Shown: positions 22,093 to 33,174 of the stretch, in pieces
Layout: each line of letters begins with the position of its first letter
Position numbering within the stretch: position 1 is the first letter of the stretch
Assembly (NCBI GenBank): GCA_030761205.1
Contig: JAULJL010000005.1
Location: 11,061,501 to 11,125,500 of the forward strand
DNA from: Fremontodendron californicum
Taxonomy: Eukaryota; Streptophyta; Magnoliopsida; Malvales; Malvaceae
DNA: 64,000 bases
Direction of reading: 5' to 3'
Notes under the pieces: model-generated
Seen by the model: only the letters and a program-made list of their open reading frames with translations
What the model was told of the DNA's origin: nothing
Databases searched by the model: none
Translations under genes and position numbers: made by a program

Positions 22093-24749
22093 GAGTTTTC
22101 ATTTTAAAATAATGTTTCTTGTTCTTCCTTCATTTCCTTTCTTAAGTATATTTTTCTTACATTTTGTTTTTACAATAAACTCACCATGGCCAAATGGCCT
22201 ACATTATTTATTTTAAGTTGTTGTTTTTTATTCATTTTACCATATTGTTTATGCTATTTTCTTTATTTTTGATGTTTTAAATATTATGTTATTTCATGTT
22301 CTTAAGTTATATTTAATTTGGTTGCTTTGTTTGTTGCCATTTATGTCTTAGATATCATGTTTTTGCATTTTTAATTTTCTGTTTTCATGTTGTTTAAATT
22401 TGAGCATGTTTTAGAGTTAGCATATTAAGTGTTTGTGAAAATGCTTGTGTGATTCTTTGCATGATTCTTGTTTTATATCTTAGTGAGCATGTTTTAGATT
22501 TGGTATATTAGGTGTTTGTGAAAATGCTTGTGTGATTTTTGTGTTATGACTTAGTTTTTCATGCTAGCATACCAAGTGTTTGTGAAAATGCCATGCTTGT
22601 TGAAGCTTGGGGCCATTTGGCTACTCCATGTGTTTTGCATTGTGTGTTGTATTTTTGTCATGCTAGTTGTTAGGTTTTTGCATTTGCATGATATTTGGTT
22701 GGATTTTTGAATTAAGCATGCCTTGTGTTTGTGAAAATGCCATGCATGTCTTAGGTCTAGGTTACATTAAATGCCATGCAAGTTCATGTTAGGTCTAGGC
22801 CATATTATTTATGTCATGCATTTTCCTTACATTTAGGTTTAGATCCATGCATTTCATGCATTATGTTTGCTGCATTGTTTCATGCATTTCATGTTCATGC
22901 CACTTGAATAATGACTTGAGCCAATTAATGGTTCAAGATCATGCTCTCTTGAGCACACTTGTGGAAAATTAAGTTTGTCAAATTGATTATTCTACCTTTG
23001 TGATTTTTTTACTTAGCCAATTTTTATCTAACCTTCAAAAAGTCCTAGCTACTGCTTTGCAAGTCATTTTATGAGTTTCAAATATTTTTACTTTGGTTTT
23101 TAAATGATTTTATCAAAAGCAAAAAATGTGTTGGCAAAGCATTTTTTTTCCACCCAAAACTCGTACATCTCCGATTTTTCTGGGAATTCATCTTTGATCA
23201 GAAAATTAAGTCGATTTTTTCCCGTGTATTTTTACATGTCCTGAGTCTCCAATAATTTTTTCAGAATTTTTGGAATTTTTAAAAATAGGGTAAAAAATCG
23301 TGGATTAAAACTGGACAGTGGAGTCAGAATTGATTTTAAAGAAAAACAAAGCAGTTTTTTCTCCTCCAAAAACTCGTACATCTCTGGTTTTTCTGGGAAT
23401 TCATCTTTGATCAGAAAATTAAGTCGATTTTTTTCCGTGTATTTTTATATGTCCTGAGTCTCCAATAATTTTTTCAGAATTTTTGGAATTTTTAAAAAGA
23501 GGGTAAAAAATCGTGGATTAAAACTGGACAATGGAGTCTGAATTGAATTTAAAGAAAAACCAATTTTCTGTTTTGGTTAATCTACTTAGAGTGGGCTGAT
23601 TAGGAGGGTTAGCTACTGACTTAGGATGATTTCTAAGCCTTTTAAACTCTAAAAATGGTTTTTCAAGTCCCGGGCTAAGGGTAGTCAAGTCCGGATTTTT
23701 TAAACTTAGGAAATTATAGCCATTTAAAAATTTTTAGCCCAGTTTTTATTGTTAATTCAAGCTTTTCAAAATTGCTTTCAAACAATCATAAAGTATTTTG
23801 GTTTTAGAATATTTAATTTGACATATTTTCCTAAGGTAACCGGATATCTTTTTAGATATAAGGATTTCCTTAATTAAAGGAAAAAATACATTTCATGCAT
23901 TGCATTTTTATATTCATGCATTTTATATAATATGTGATTCTTGCCATAATAATTTCTATGTGTCATGACATTTAGGTTGCATTATATTATTTAGATTTTG
24001 CTATGTCATTTTATTTATGTCATGCCTATACATATTCATTTCTTTTAAATGTTTTCAAAAAAGATAATGGTTTTCAATAAAAATAAAGATATTCCCGAGT
24101 TAAAATAATTCATGAGTTCTCTACGGGTTTGCTGGAGGGAATATCATCAATTATTATTAATAAAGGAATATCTTTCTTTCAAAAAAAAAGAGAATGATTC
24201 GGAAAGTTTTCCAAAACTAATAAAAATTTCTATATTTTGCCACGTTTGTTGGGGAATATAGGAAAATTTTGAATTTATAAATTCCGGATCATTTTCAATA
24301 AAAAATGGAATTATTTTTCTTTAAATTGGGAATTAATTTGAAATACTAAATTTAAAACCAACTTTTACCAAGACTTGAGATAACACACGATTAATAAGGT
24401 ACCGATTTATACGGGCGTTGTGGGGGTGCTAATCCTTCCCCACACGTAACCGACTCCCGAACCCGCTTCTTTGATTTCTCTGGTTTAAAACGCAGACTTG
24501 AAATTGGTTTTTAAAATGTTTTAATTAATTTTTAAAATATTTTATAAAACCGGTTTTAATAGGTGGCCGATCACACCTAGCTAAAAAAGATTGGTGGCGA
24601 CTCCATGTCTTTTTTTAAGGTCATTTCAAAACCTTCATTTTTTAGAGGAATTAAGTCGACTTTTCCTCGATTTTTTTAATGTCACGCCTAACGAATAATA
24701 AAGTCTTGCGATGAGACTCGTCGTTATTTTTTTTTTAGGTTGCGACAGC

Positions 24750-24768
24750 TTGGCGACTCCACTGGGGA
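24750..24768 (+). other. Primer-binding site
   Basis: TTGGCGACTCCACTGGGGA two bases after the 5' LTR end. It differs by one base from the minus element's site (CCG at the same place). Confidence 0.85.
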
Positions 24769-26190
24769 ATATTAGAGAGTCAGGCCTAGAATTAGTCGTG
24801 TGTTATCAAAGTCTCGGTTTTGTTTGTTTTATTGGTATTTAATTTTAATTCCCATATTTTTGTTAATAAGGAGAATTTTAAAAATAATAAAATATTTTTA
24901 AATATGTTCATACTCATGTGCATGCATTTTATTATTGTTCTCTAGCTATTTAAGGTTGTATATTATAACTGCTTGTCGGTTAATGCGTTACACTATTCTT
25001 GAATGTTTTAATTGTTTGGACATTTAGAATAAGGTTTGTAGAATAGGTGGTGACAGGTTTGTTTTGTTTCTCCACACACACTACACGTGCATTTGCATAA
25101 CATGAATCCTCTACCCGGGTTCCGTCCTTTTAAGTGGAAGTAAAGTAACTAAGCCTTCGTGATTGATCCTCCGTATGGGCTAGTGAAACACTTTCGGAGT
25201 ATAAAGTACCTAATGCCTTCGTGATAATCCTCCGTACGGGCATAGGAAAATATACTCTAACGAATTGAACCCGCTTTTATCGGGGTGCCTTACTAGCCTT
25301 CACCGGCGACAGTGAGGAACAATTCGGGGCCTTAGAACCGATTCACCCTCATATAGTGAACCTAGGCGAAGCCATCCCGAATTTCCGTTAGATATACCGA
25401 AAATAGGAACACATGGGAAGGACATTTCTAAACTTTTTGTTACCTGTTTTACACTCCGAATAAGTGTGGTAGATCGGGCAACGATGTACGTACATCGCCC
25501 GTAATAAATGTGATACTCCGCCTCGAAGGCATCGTGATGCCTAAACAAGCAGACATTGCTGGGGCAGATGTTCATTAGCTGTTTTTTTTTAATAAAAAAA
25601 AAAAATCCTTTTTCAAGCATTTTTGCATGTGGCACATTTCATGCATGTGTAAATAAAGCATGTACATTTTTGGTTGTATTATTGATCTCATTCTTTGCAA
25701 TAAACAGTTGGTAATTGAATTTGATGATTTCATAAAACCGGTAGTGTCACATGAACATTTGCATATTGTACCATAGTAAGATCCACCCTGAAATTCTTTT
25801 GAAAATGATGTGATTGGTTTATCAAAAAAAAAAAACAAAAATAAAAAAAAAATAAAAAAAAAAAATTGGAGGCAAATCCTGCATAATGAGATTTTTGAAT
25901 AGTCCCACCAATTTCGTGTAATCATTGATTTCTTTGTATATACCTTTGTGTTAATTCATTTATTTTTGCATGTATCATTTTGACATCATATTATAGTCAT
26001 AGCATGCATGGTCATTCATTGTAAGATACATTTATGACATGCACAGTCATTATCTGTATATACCTGGCATTAGATTGCATCCATAGCATACATAGTCATC
26101 ATAATTTCTCTGTATATGTTCATGCATTAATCATCAGTTTATTCATGCACATAGGAATAGAGCATGTACATTCATAATTGTATTCCTAAT
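24769..26190 (+). other. 5' leader of plus-strand element
   Basis: Untranslated leader before gag, conserved with 11261-12516 in inverted orientation. It contains a GC-richer block (25090-25560) with the CCTCCGTA / GCCTTCGTGAT repeats, an A-rich run near 25825-25865 and GCATGCAT-rich motifs. The minus-strand frames across it are incidental. Confidence 0.65.
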
Positions 26191-26210
26191 CTCATGACAT
26201 TTTCATTTGC

Positions 26211-27161
26211 ATGAAAGGGATTCGAGATATGAGGAATGAATCGGAGGAACGATTGGGTGCTTTGGAACGCAATCAAGAGGAATATGGACATGAAATCCGA
26301 AAAGTGAAGGAACAACTTGCCAAATTGCTGAAAATGGTTGAGGATATGGGTAACAGTAAAGGTGAACTTCCTCAGGGCTTCGCATCATCTTCGGATCAAC
26401 CAAAACCATTAGGCCCAGAACACATAATCCCTGCTGGATCCTGCGCTTGTCAATACCACAAAGGTTGCAATCTTGATGAAATTATGGACAAAATCGTGAA
26501 AATGATTAAACCTGAGAGCCTGATACCAAAGATAGAAACCTTGGATCCTGTACCATACCTGCAAACTGTTCGAGGTCCAAGCTAGTATCCCCACCCTACC
26601 ATGGTCCAATCGTCCATTGGGATGACCACTACGGGATTCCTGAATCCCACTCCATCACCAACAACTAACAGTTCATACTATTTCCCTCTTCAACCACCTT
26701 ATCCAGCATCTGGGATAGGAACCTCGAGCTATGTACAACCTCCAAAGGCCCCGTGTCCGAATCCATACCCTCACCATGCTGTTCTGCCACATCTCCATGT
26801 AAACACTCCGGTTCGGACCTTAGTGCCACCACCAAGTGCCCCAACTCCTAGGCCATGCGTAACTAAGAAACGACCCCAGGATAAGACCCAAATGCCTTTT
26901 GATCCCATTCCAATCAGCTACAAAGAGCTCCTCCCTATACTGATCCAAAATCACATGGTTGCCTGTGTCCCATTGAAACCCCTGTTACCACTATATCCAA
27001 GGTGGTATAATCCAAATGCAAAATGTGATTATCATTGTGGAATTGTTGGCCATAACATTGAAGACTGTATGGCATTCAAAAAGAAAGTGCAAACTCTTAT
27101 AAATGCCAAGTGGTTGGATCCCACGACACTGATTGATAGAGGACTGGGAAAGCGTCATTAG
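26211..27161 (+). pseudogene. Shortened gag-like gene (gag1) with one in-frame stop
   Basis: One frame of 317 codons interrupted by a single TAG at 26583-26585. The N-terminus is a charged coiled coil (ERLGALERNQEEYGHEIRKV), the middle is Pro/Ser-rich, and the C-terminus matches gag2: DPIPISYKELLPILIQNH, then the knuckle CDYHCGIVGHNIEDC (C-x2-H-x5-H-x4-C). The central capsid-like retrotransposon gag domain of gag2 is missing. It is either a decayed duplicate or an accessory RNA-binding protein made by readthrough; the lone stop suggests it was lost recently. The ATG at 26211 opens the frame. Confidence 0.75.
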
Positions 27162-27988
27162 GATTGGGAGATTTACATCATTGAGGTGGAAAGACTTCGG
27201 TCTTATATGATGTAATAAGATTTCACTTTTTCAGTAGCCGGCTCTTATAGCCTTAGGATGTTAGGAAGAATAAAGTGCTTGTAAGGACAGTCTTAACCAC
27301 TGTTCAAATTTTGTAAAACATGGTTTATACCATTGTGAATGTTGATGTGGGAATGAATTGATTATGTTTCAAATTTATGAGAGGTTGATGATTAAGTTCC
27401 TCCGATTCTTATTTCCTCCGTGATATCTCCCCCTTTGCATTTTGCATCCCATCAATTATTTGTCAGGTTGCATTCATGCATTCATAATCAGCATGATTTT
27501 TCTGTATATATCTATGCATTAATTTGCTTATTACATACATCATGATTAGCATTAGGTCACATTCATGACACACATGGTTAGTATGATTTTCTTTGTATAT
27601 ACTCTGTATCAATCATTGTTTGCATGTATCATAATTGACACCATGTTGCATTCATAGAACATATGAACATTCATTGGGAAATATGCTGAAATGCACATGA
27701 TCAGTCATTGCATATATCCATATGTTGATTTGTTTATTCTTTGTTTGCAACATGTTGGCATTGTGATTGCATTTATTACATATATGGTCAGCATGTTTCC
27801 ATTATACATGTCCATACATCATATTGTTTAGGCTTCACATGCATCAAATTGCATTCATGGCTCATTCATCATGACATACATTTTGGGGAAAATAGAATAG
27901 AAGTTGGCTTGGCTTTAGGAGTCTTTGAAAGAATTTCCATTTCAAATCAGGAGAAGTACTGAGTACACTTTTAATACAGGCTGGTGCT
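27162..27988 (+). other. Spacer between the two gag genes
   Basis: Noncoding. 27470-27880 holds scattered single copies of the CATTCAT / GCATGATTTT / TGTATATA motifs that form the tandem arrays at 9550-11260 of the sister element, in inverted orientation. Confidence 0.6.
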
Positions 27989-29431
27989 ATGGAGGATGAA
28001 CATGTTGCCCGACTGGAAAAAATGGAAAGGGAACGAGAACAGCTAGCAAAGTCTCAAGCAGAATCTAAAGGTCAGATGACTAAATTGATGGAGCTGATGT
28101 CTGCCGTAATCAAAGGAAAAGGATACACCGAAAATGTTATCGCCAGAGAAGGGTTAGAGGCACAAAAGGGCCAGGATGAGGTCATAATAAGTGATGCCCA
28201 GAACACTGTTAACCTCGTCAATGTCCTAAACTCAGATGATCTAGCTGAACAGGCAAAGTTGAAAAGGGTTGCAGTAAATGAGGTTGAGTTGGCAGATTCC
28301 CAAGGGAAATATCAGTTGTTAGATGAAAGGCTCCGGGCAATAGAAAGAACAGATGTATTCGGGAGTGTGGAGGCGAAAGAACGATGCTTGGTCCTCGATT
28401 TAGTCATTCCTCCTAAGTTCAAGATCCCTGACTTTGTGAAATATGACGGGACGACCGATCCATCAGCCCACATCACTATGTTCTGCCGGAAGATGACAAG
28501 TCATATAGGTAATGATAAGCTTTTGATTCACTGTTTTCAGGATAGCCTCAGCGGGTCCGCAATTAGGTGGTATAGTCAGTTGAGCAAGGACCAGATACGC
28601 TCTTGGAATGATTTGGCTAGGACTTTTCTAAACCAGTACAAGCATATGACCGACATGGCGCCTGACCATCTCACATTGCAAAATATGAAGAAAAGAGCTA
28701 CTGAGAGCTTCAAAGAATATGCGCAACGGTGGATGAGCCTGGTCGTCCAAGTACAACCGCCTTTAACTCAGAAGGAAACCACTGTCCTTTTTGTGAATAC
28801 ACTAAAGGCCCCATACTACGATAGACTTGTCGGCAACACCATGAAGAATTTTTCGGACATGGTAATTTCAGGGGAGATGATTGAGAATGCTATCAAGGAT
28901 GGGAAAATTGAAGGAGAAAGAACATCCAATACCAAGAACAGGGCATCTGAAAATAAAAAGGAAGATACCCAAGTCGTGGAAGACTTTGCCCCATCTCCCC
29001 AATTCTCCTCGTATCAGCCATTTAACTCTACCCTGAACAATGTCTCTCAAGGTTTTTATCCCTACCAACCAATGACTGCAACTACACCAGAATTTACATC
29101 TGTCTATCAATCGAACATCCTCGGGAATAATCGAAGGGGGCATAAAAAGCGAAAAATAAATCAGGTTGACCCGATTCCTGTGACATACAGTGAGCTACTA
29201 CCTCAACTCATCCAGAATCACCTTGTGACACCCATGCAAATAGCGCCTCTGAAGCCCCCTTATCCGAGCTGGTATGATGCTAATGAGTGTTGTGGGTACC
29301 ATTCTGGCAATCAAGGTCACTCAACAGAGAACTGCCCCGCTTTGAAGTACAAGGTCAGAGATCTCATCAAGGCTGGTTCGATAAGTTTTGAAGATGGGGA
29401 AGCCAAGTGTCATAAGAAATATTGTGCATGA
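27989..29431 (+). CDS. Retrotransposon Gag polyprotein (gag2), 480 aa
   Basis: Structural protein that packages the element's RNA. The N-terminal 30 residues form a charged coiled coil (RLEKMEREREQLAKSQAE). Residues about 150-300 are a retrotransposon gag (capsid) domain with FVKYDGTTDPSAHITMF, SGSAIRWYSQL and the FKEYAQRWMSL helix. A Pro/Ser-rich linker follows, then DPIPVTYSELLPQLIQNH and the knuckle CGYHSGNQGHSTENC (C435, H438, H444, C449). The frame is intact from its ATG to TGA, as in a usable gene. No pol follows, so Gag alone would be contributed. The domain order fits Ogre/Tat-lineage Ty3/gypsy Gag. Confidence 0.92.
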   Translation: MEDEHVARLEKMEREREQLAKSQAESKGQMTKLMELMSAVIKGKGYTENVIAREGLEAQKGQDEVIISDAQNTVNLVNVLNSDDLAEQAKLKRVAVNEVELADSQGKYQLLDERLRAIERTDVFGSVEAKERCLVLDLVIPPKFKIPDFVKYDGTTDPSAHITMFCRKMTSHIGNDKLLIHCFQDSLSGSAIRWYSQLSKDQIRSWNDLARTFLNQYKHMTDMAPDHLTLQNMKKRATESFKEYAQRWMSLVVQVQPPLTQKETTVLFVNTLKAPYYDRLVGNTMKNFSDMVISGEMIENAIKDGKIEGERTSNTKNRASENKKEDTQVVEDFAPSPQFSSYQPFNSTLNNVSQGFYPYQPMTATTPEFTSVYQSNILGNNRRGHKKRKINQVDPIPVTYSELLPQLIQNHLVTPMQIAPLKPPYPSWYDANECCGYHSGNQGHSTENCPALKYKVRDLIKAGSISFEDGEAKCHKKYCA

Positions 29432-32400
29432 TCATATTAGGTTTTTGACACATGTAGTTCTATACACGGTGATGATGAAAGCACTTGTCTCATGTTAACA
29501 TCTACATGAATTAAATGAATTTTGAATTTTAAATGCTTTGTGTTTGTTGTGTTTCAACAATAACTTGAATTTGCAAAAACAAGCATTAAGGAATTTTTAG
29601 TGATGGATAGTCTCAAGAAGATTGATGATCAGTGTTACAAATGACCCAATACCTTCTCCATTCTCTTTAGGTTTTCCTAAGCCTAAATCTCTTAAACCAA
29701 GAGCACTTGAAAGACCTAATGCTTCAAGGAAAAATGAATGAAAAAAGAGAAGCATTGTCATTGCAAAATAAGCAAGGATGTAAATCCTAGTCTAGGCTAT
29801 GAACAAAGGAACGAACTTTTTGAAATTTTTCGAATTCCTTGAAAATCAAACAAATGAGACATTCTTTCAAGAGTCTAGATTTTGATAATTTGGTGTGTGT
29901 CAAGATTGTGCTAAAACCATTCATGACCTTTCCCAATAACCACAAAACACTAATTGCCCAAACATCACTTCATGATTGACATCCTGGGGCACAATGATTA
30001 AACTAGATTATCCCTTGTCCCAGAGAAAACCCGTTTTTGGGTCATATTTTCCTTATCTCTTCAAAAAAACTCAGATTGGAAACTCAGCCTTTTCAAAATA
30101 GACCTAGACTTGCTATGTTCCTCGTTGATACAGATTCTCATGGTTAATCAAATTGGGGCATCATATATGGAAATGATGGACACATGGTAAAGAAGGATGG
30201 GCTAATGCATGAATCATTGGGGGGATGCGACGAAAAAAAAAAAGAAAAAGAAAAATCGTGATGTCATGCATGTGAGAATTCGGATGATTCCAAAGTGCAA
30301 AATGAAATTCTGAATATCTATTTCCCCTGGGGATTGCTTTTCAATGTGAATATTTGTGCTTGACATAAGAAATAGCCATCTTTCATATCCCCTTCACACA
30401 AAAAGAAATTATCCATAGTCACCCCTTTTGAGCCAAAAGAATTCTTTCTTCTTTGAACCCTGGTCAAGGATTACCCTCTACACTGGAGGGCAAATGCGAG
30501 GAAAGATCTTTTCAAAGATCATTGAGAAATGAGTGATAGCTCAAGGACAGACACAAAGCAAATGGAGCCCCGAATAAATACGGGCTCACTCTGTCAAAGA
30601 AAAAGAAGAGAAAAAGATGGTGAAATGAAAGCCAAGAAAAACAAAAGAAAAACACAATAAAAAAGAAAACAAAATGTGTGAAAGACATGGCAAATGGAAA
30701 GCCAAAAGCAAGGAAGAAAAAGAGCAAAGTCAAAAGAAAAAAAATGTCCGAGAAGGGACAAATGCTTCAAAGAGAATCCTCCTCAAGAAATGATCCTTGA
30801 TCTGATTACCCTCAAACACATATTTTGGGCCTATTTATTCTTTCTTTCTGAACCCTGAGCCATGGCCTACATTATATGCTTTAAAAGTCCATTTTGATCA
30901 AGCATGAATATTTAATTTGAAAGGTTTTTCCTCAAATTTTATCCCATTTCATCGAATTATCATTTCACTAAGGAAGAATTTAGAATTCTCAAGTGCATGG
31001 TAAAACAATGAACAAAAAAAAAAATGGAAAGAATGGGACTCTAGGGCGAAAACCCAAAAACGGGCGGTCTAGAGTAAAATGAGAATTTTCGGTGCCATCG
31101 ATGATAGTGCCGATACCACAAAAGAAAAGATTTTCTTAAAGGGGTGGTCATCGAGGAACATCTAGGAATTCTTGAACCCCCAAATTGCCAACTCTCATTC
31201 AGAGGATTGTCTTCAAAAAAATTGAAACTTTTTCTCCAAGATTAAACTTTTCGGTTTGAACATCCCGGCCAATCTTGACGCTTGCCAAAATGCCTTGATA
31301 TGGAAACTAAAAGAATGTTGAATTTGTTTGGTTCTCAATAAATTCATGATTTATAAAACCAGTTCCATTTGTGAGCCTAGAAGGGATATACATTTTTGTC
31401 ATGAAGTTTTCCTGGAAACGCCAGAATCTTGTTATACCAAGCCTTGCCAATCCCAGTTGGAAAAACCCTGATTGATACTTAGAGAAATTTCTAACAATGA
31501 TCATCAGTCTTCAAAAGATTTATATATCACACATTGTGGGGTTAATATTTTTTGTTCAGAAGTTTTCAAAATGCGAAAACAAATAAAAATATTTTTGAAA
31601 TACCCATTTTTGATGTTGACATGAGACAAGGGTTTTTCTAACCCAAAGGTATAGAACTGCCAGGATAGATCCTGACTTCCAGATATGAGAAGAAGAAATC
31701 GAACCCAGTGCAGATCTCTGTTGATGAAAGTTTGAAAACTGTTGGGGCAAAGAGAATAGCCAAAATGAATTGAAGATATACTCTGATTTGAAGAGGAAAA
31801 ATGAATTTGAAAGGCTAAGCCAAAGTCTAAAAAAAAAAAACCGGGGGCATTTGCATCACTCATGAGCATTCATCTCTTTATCGAGCTTTTAAATTTGCAC
31901 AGTGTCGGTAAGCATTTGCATCATTCATGGGTATTTGCATTGGCATTATTCCACAAGCATCTGCATTTTACCTTTACATTTACATTCTTTATAGAATTCG
32001 CATTTGCGTCATCTCAAGCAATTGCATCATTTCTAGAATCATTGCATTTTCATTATTGTATGGTAATTGTAGTTACACCATTCATAAACCAGTTACATGA
32101 ACACAATTAGTAGGGGCATCTGCATCATGAAACATGGGCATCAATCCAGGCCATTTGCATTTGCACTAAGAAATATTTTACATTTGCACCATGAAGCATG
32201 AGCACCTTGTTAAAAGACATGTGCATCTGCATCATTTCTCAAAGCTTCTGGTGGGGATATCCAGAATTTTACAGTTTTAAAAGAACAAGTCTTCGGTGGT
32301 GATAGCTGAAGCCTCTGGTGGAGATATCCAGGGTTTTATAATTTTGAAACATGAGAAATCTTCTTCTGAAGGAGTTACTCAAAAATTTTACAATGAGCAA

Positions 32401-33161
32401 GTCTTTGGTGGTGATAGCCAAAGCTTCTGGTGGGGATATCCAGAATTTTACAGTTTTTAAAAGTGAACAAGTCTTCGGTGGTGATAGCTGAAGCCTCTGG
32501 TGGAGATATCCAGAGTTTTTTTTAAAGTCCTTTGAAAAGGTAGAAAGTCTTCGGTGGTGATAGCTGAAGCTTCTGGAGATGATACCCAGAATTTTACAGT
32601 TTTAAAAATGAGCAAGACTTCGGTGGAGATAGCTGAAGCCTCTGGTGGAGATATCTAGAGTTTTAAAATCCTTTGAAAAAATAGAAAGTCTTCGGTGGTG
32701 ATAGCTGAAGCTTCTGGAGGTGATACCCAGAATTTTTACATTTAAAAAAAAAATGAGCAAGACTTTGGTGGTGATAGCCGAAGCTTCTGGAAGAGATATC
32801 CAGAATTTTAAACACAGCTGAGAACAAGACAGGTTAAGGCCCCGAGACCATCGTCGAGGTCATTTCTTTTCTTGCAAATCTAATTCGTTTCCTTAAGACG
32901 AATCGAGCCTTGTTTAGGCAGGGAATTCAATTTAAGGACAAATCTTCAATTTACTGTTTTCAAAAAAAAAAAATGAAAAAAAAAGAAAAAAGAGAAAAAA
33001 TGAAAAAAATAGAAAATGAAAAAAGAAAATAAAAAATGCAAAATGCAAAAATGAATGAAGAAATGAAAAAGAAAACCCCTTTCCTTTCCATGTGATTTCA
33101 CTGACCGTACAAAATTAGTGTTGGTTTATCTTTGCCCGATTCCTGATTCTCAGCAATAGCC
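29432..33161 (+). other. 3' noncoding region of plus-strand element
   Basis: Collinear in inverted orientation with 3185-9269. It includes A/G-rich stretches (30230-30750, 32960-33080) and TTTGCATTTGCA-type repeats (31850-32240). A set of imperfect repeats with CTTCGGTGGTGATAGCTGAA and CTGGTGGAGATATCCAG lies at 32240-32820. The 72-bp unit is present only as one or two degenerate copies near 32840-32920. No protein is recognised. Confidence 0.7.
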
Positions 33162-33174
33162 AAAGAGGGGCAGC
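33162..33174 (+). other. Polypurine tract
   Basis: AAAGAGGGGCAGC directly before the 3' LTR start TGTAGACACC, identical to the tract of the minus element. Confidence 0.88.

Larger units (their letters stand above)
20279..24747 (+). mobile_element. 5' LTR (4469 bp) of plus-strand giant retrotransposon
   Basis: Starts TGTAGACACC and ends TTGCGACA; paired with 33175-37641. Contains a TATA box at 21797, five 36-bp repeats just downstream, AT-rich DNA with CATGCATTT-type motifs, and a tandem duplication of about 190 bp (about 23150-23560) around the CTCGTACATCTC segment. About a dozen differences from the 3' LTR were noticed by eye, for example an 8-bp indel near 21360, so the insertion is young but older than the minus element. 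Its 3' half is shared with the minus element's LTR. Short ORFs inside have no family resemblance. Confidence 0.95.
24748..33174 (+). mobile_element. Internal region of plus-strand giant retrotransposon (two gag genes, no pol)
   Basis: Runs from the primer-binding site to the polypurine tract (8427 bp). It holds a 1.4-kb leader, a shortened gag (26211-27161), a complete gag (27989-29431) and 3.7 kb of 3' noncoding sequence. I find no protease, reverse transcriptase, RNase H or integrase on either strand. It is a non-autonomous gag-bearing derivative, similar in concept to LARD or TR-GAG elements, that would need enzymes from an intact relative. Confidence 0.9.
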
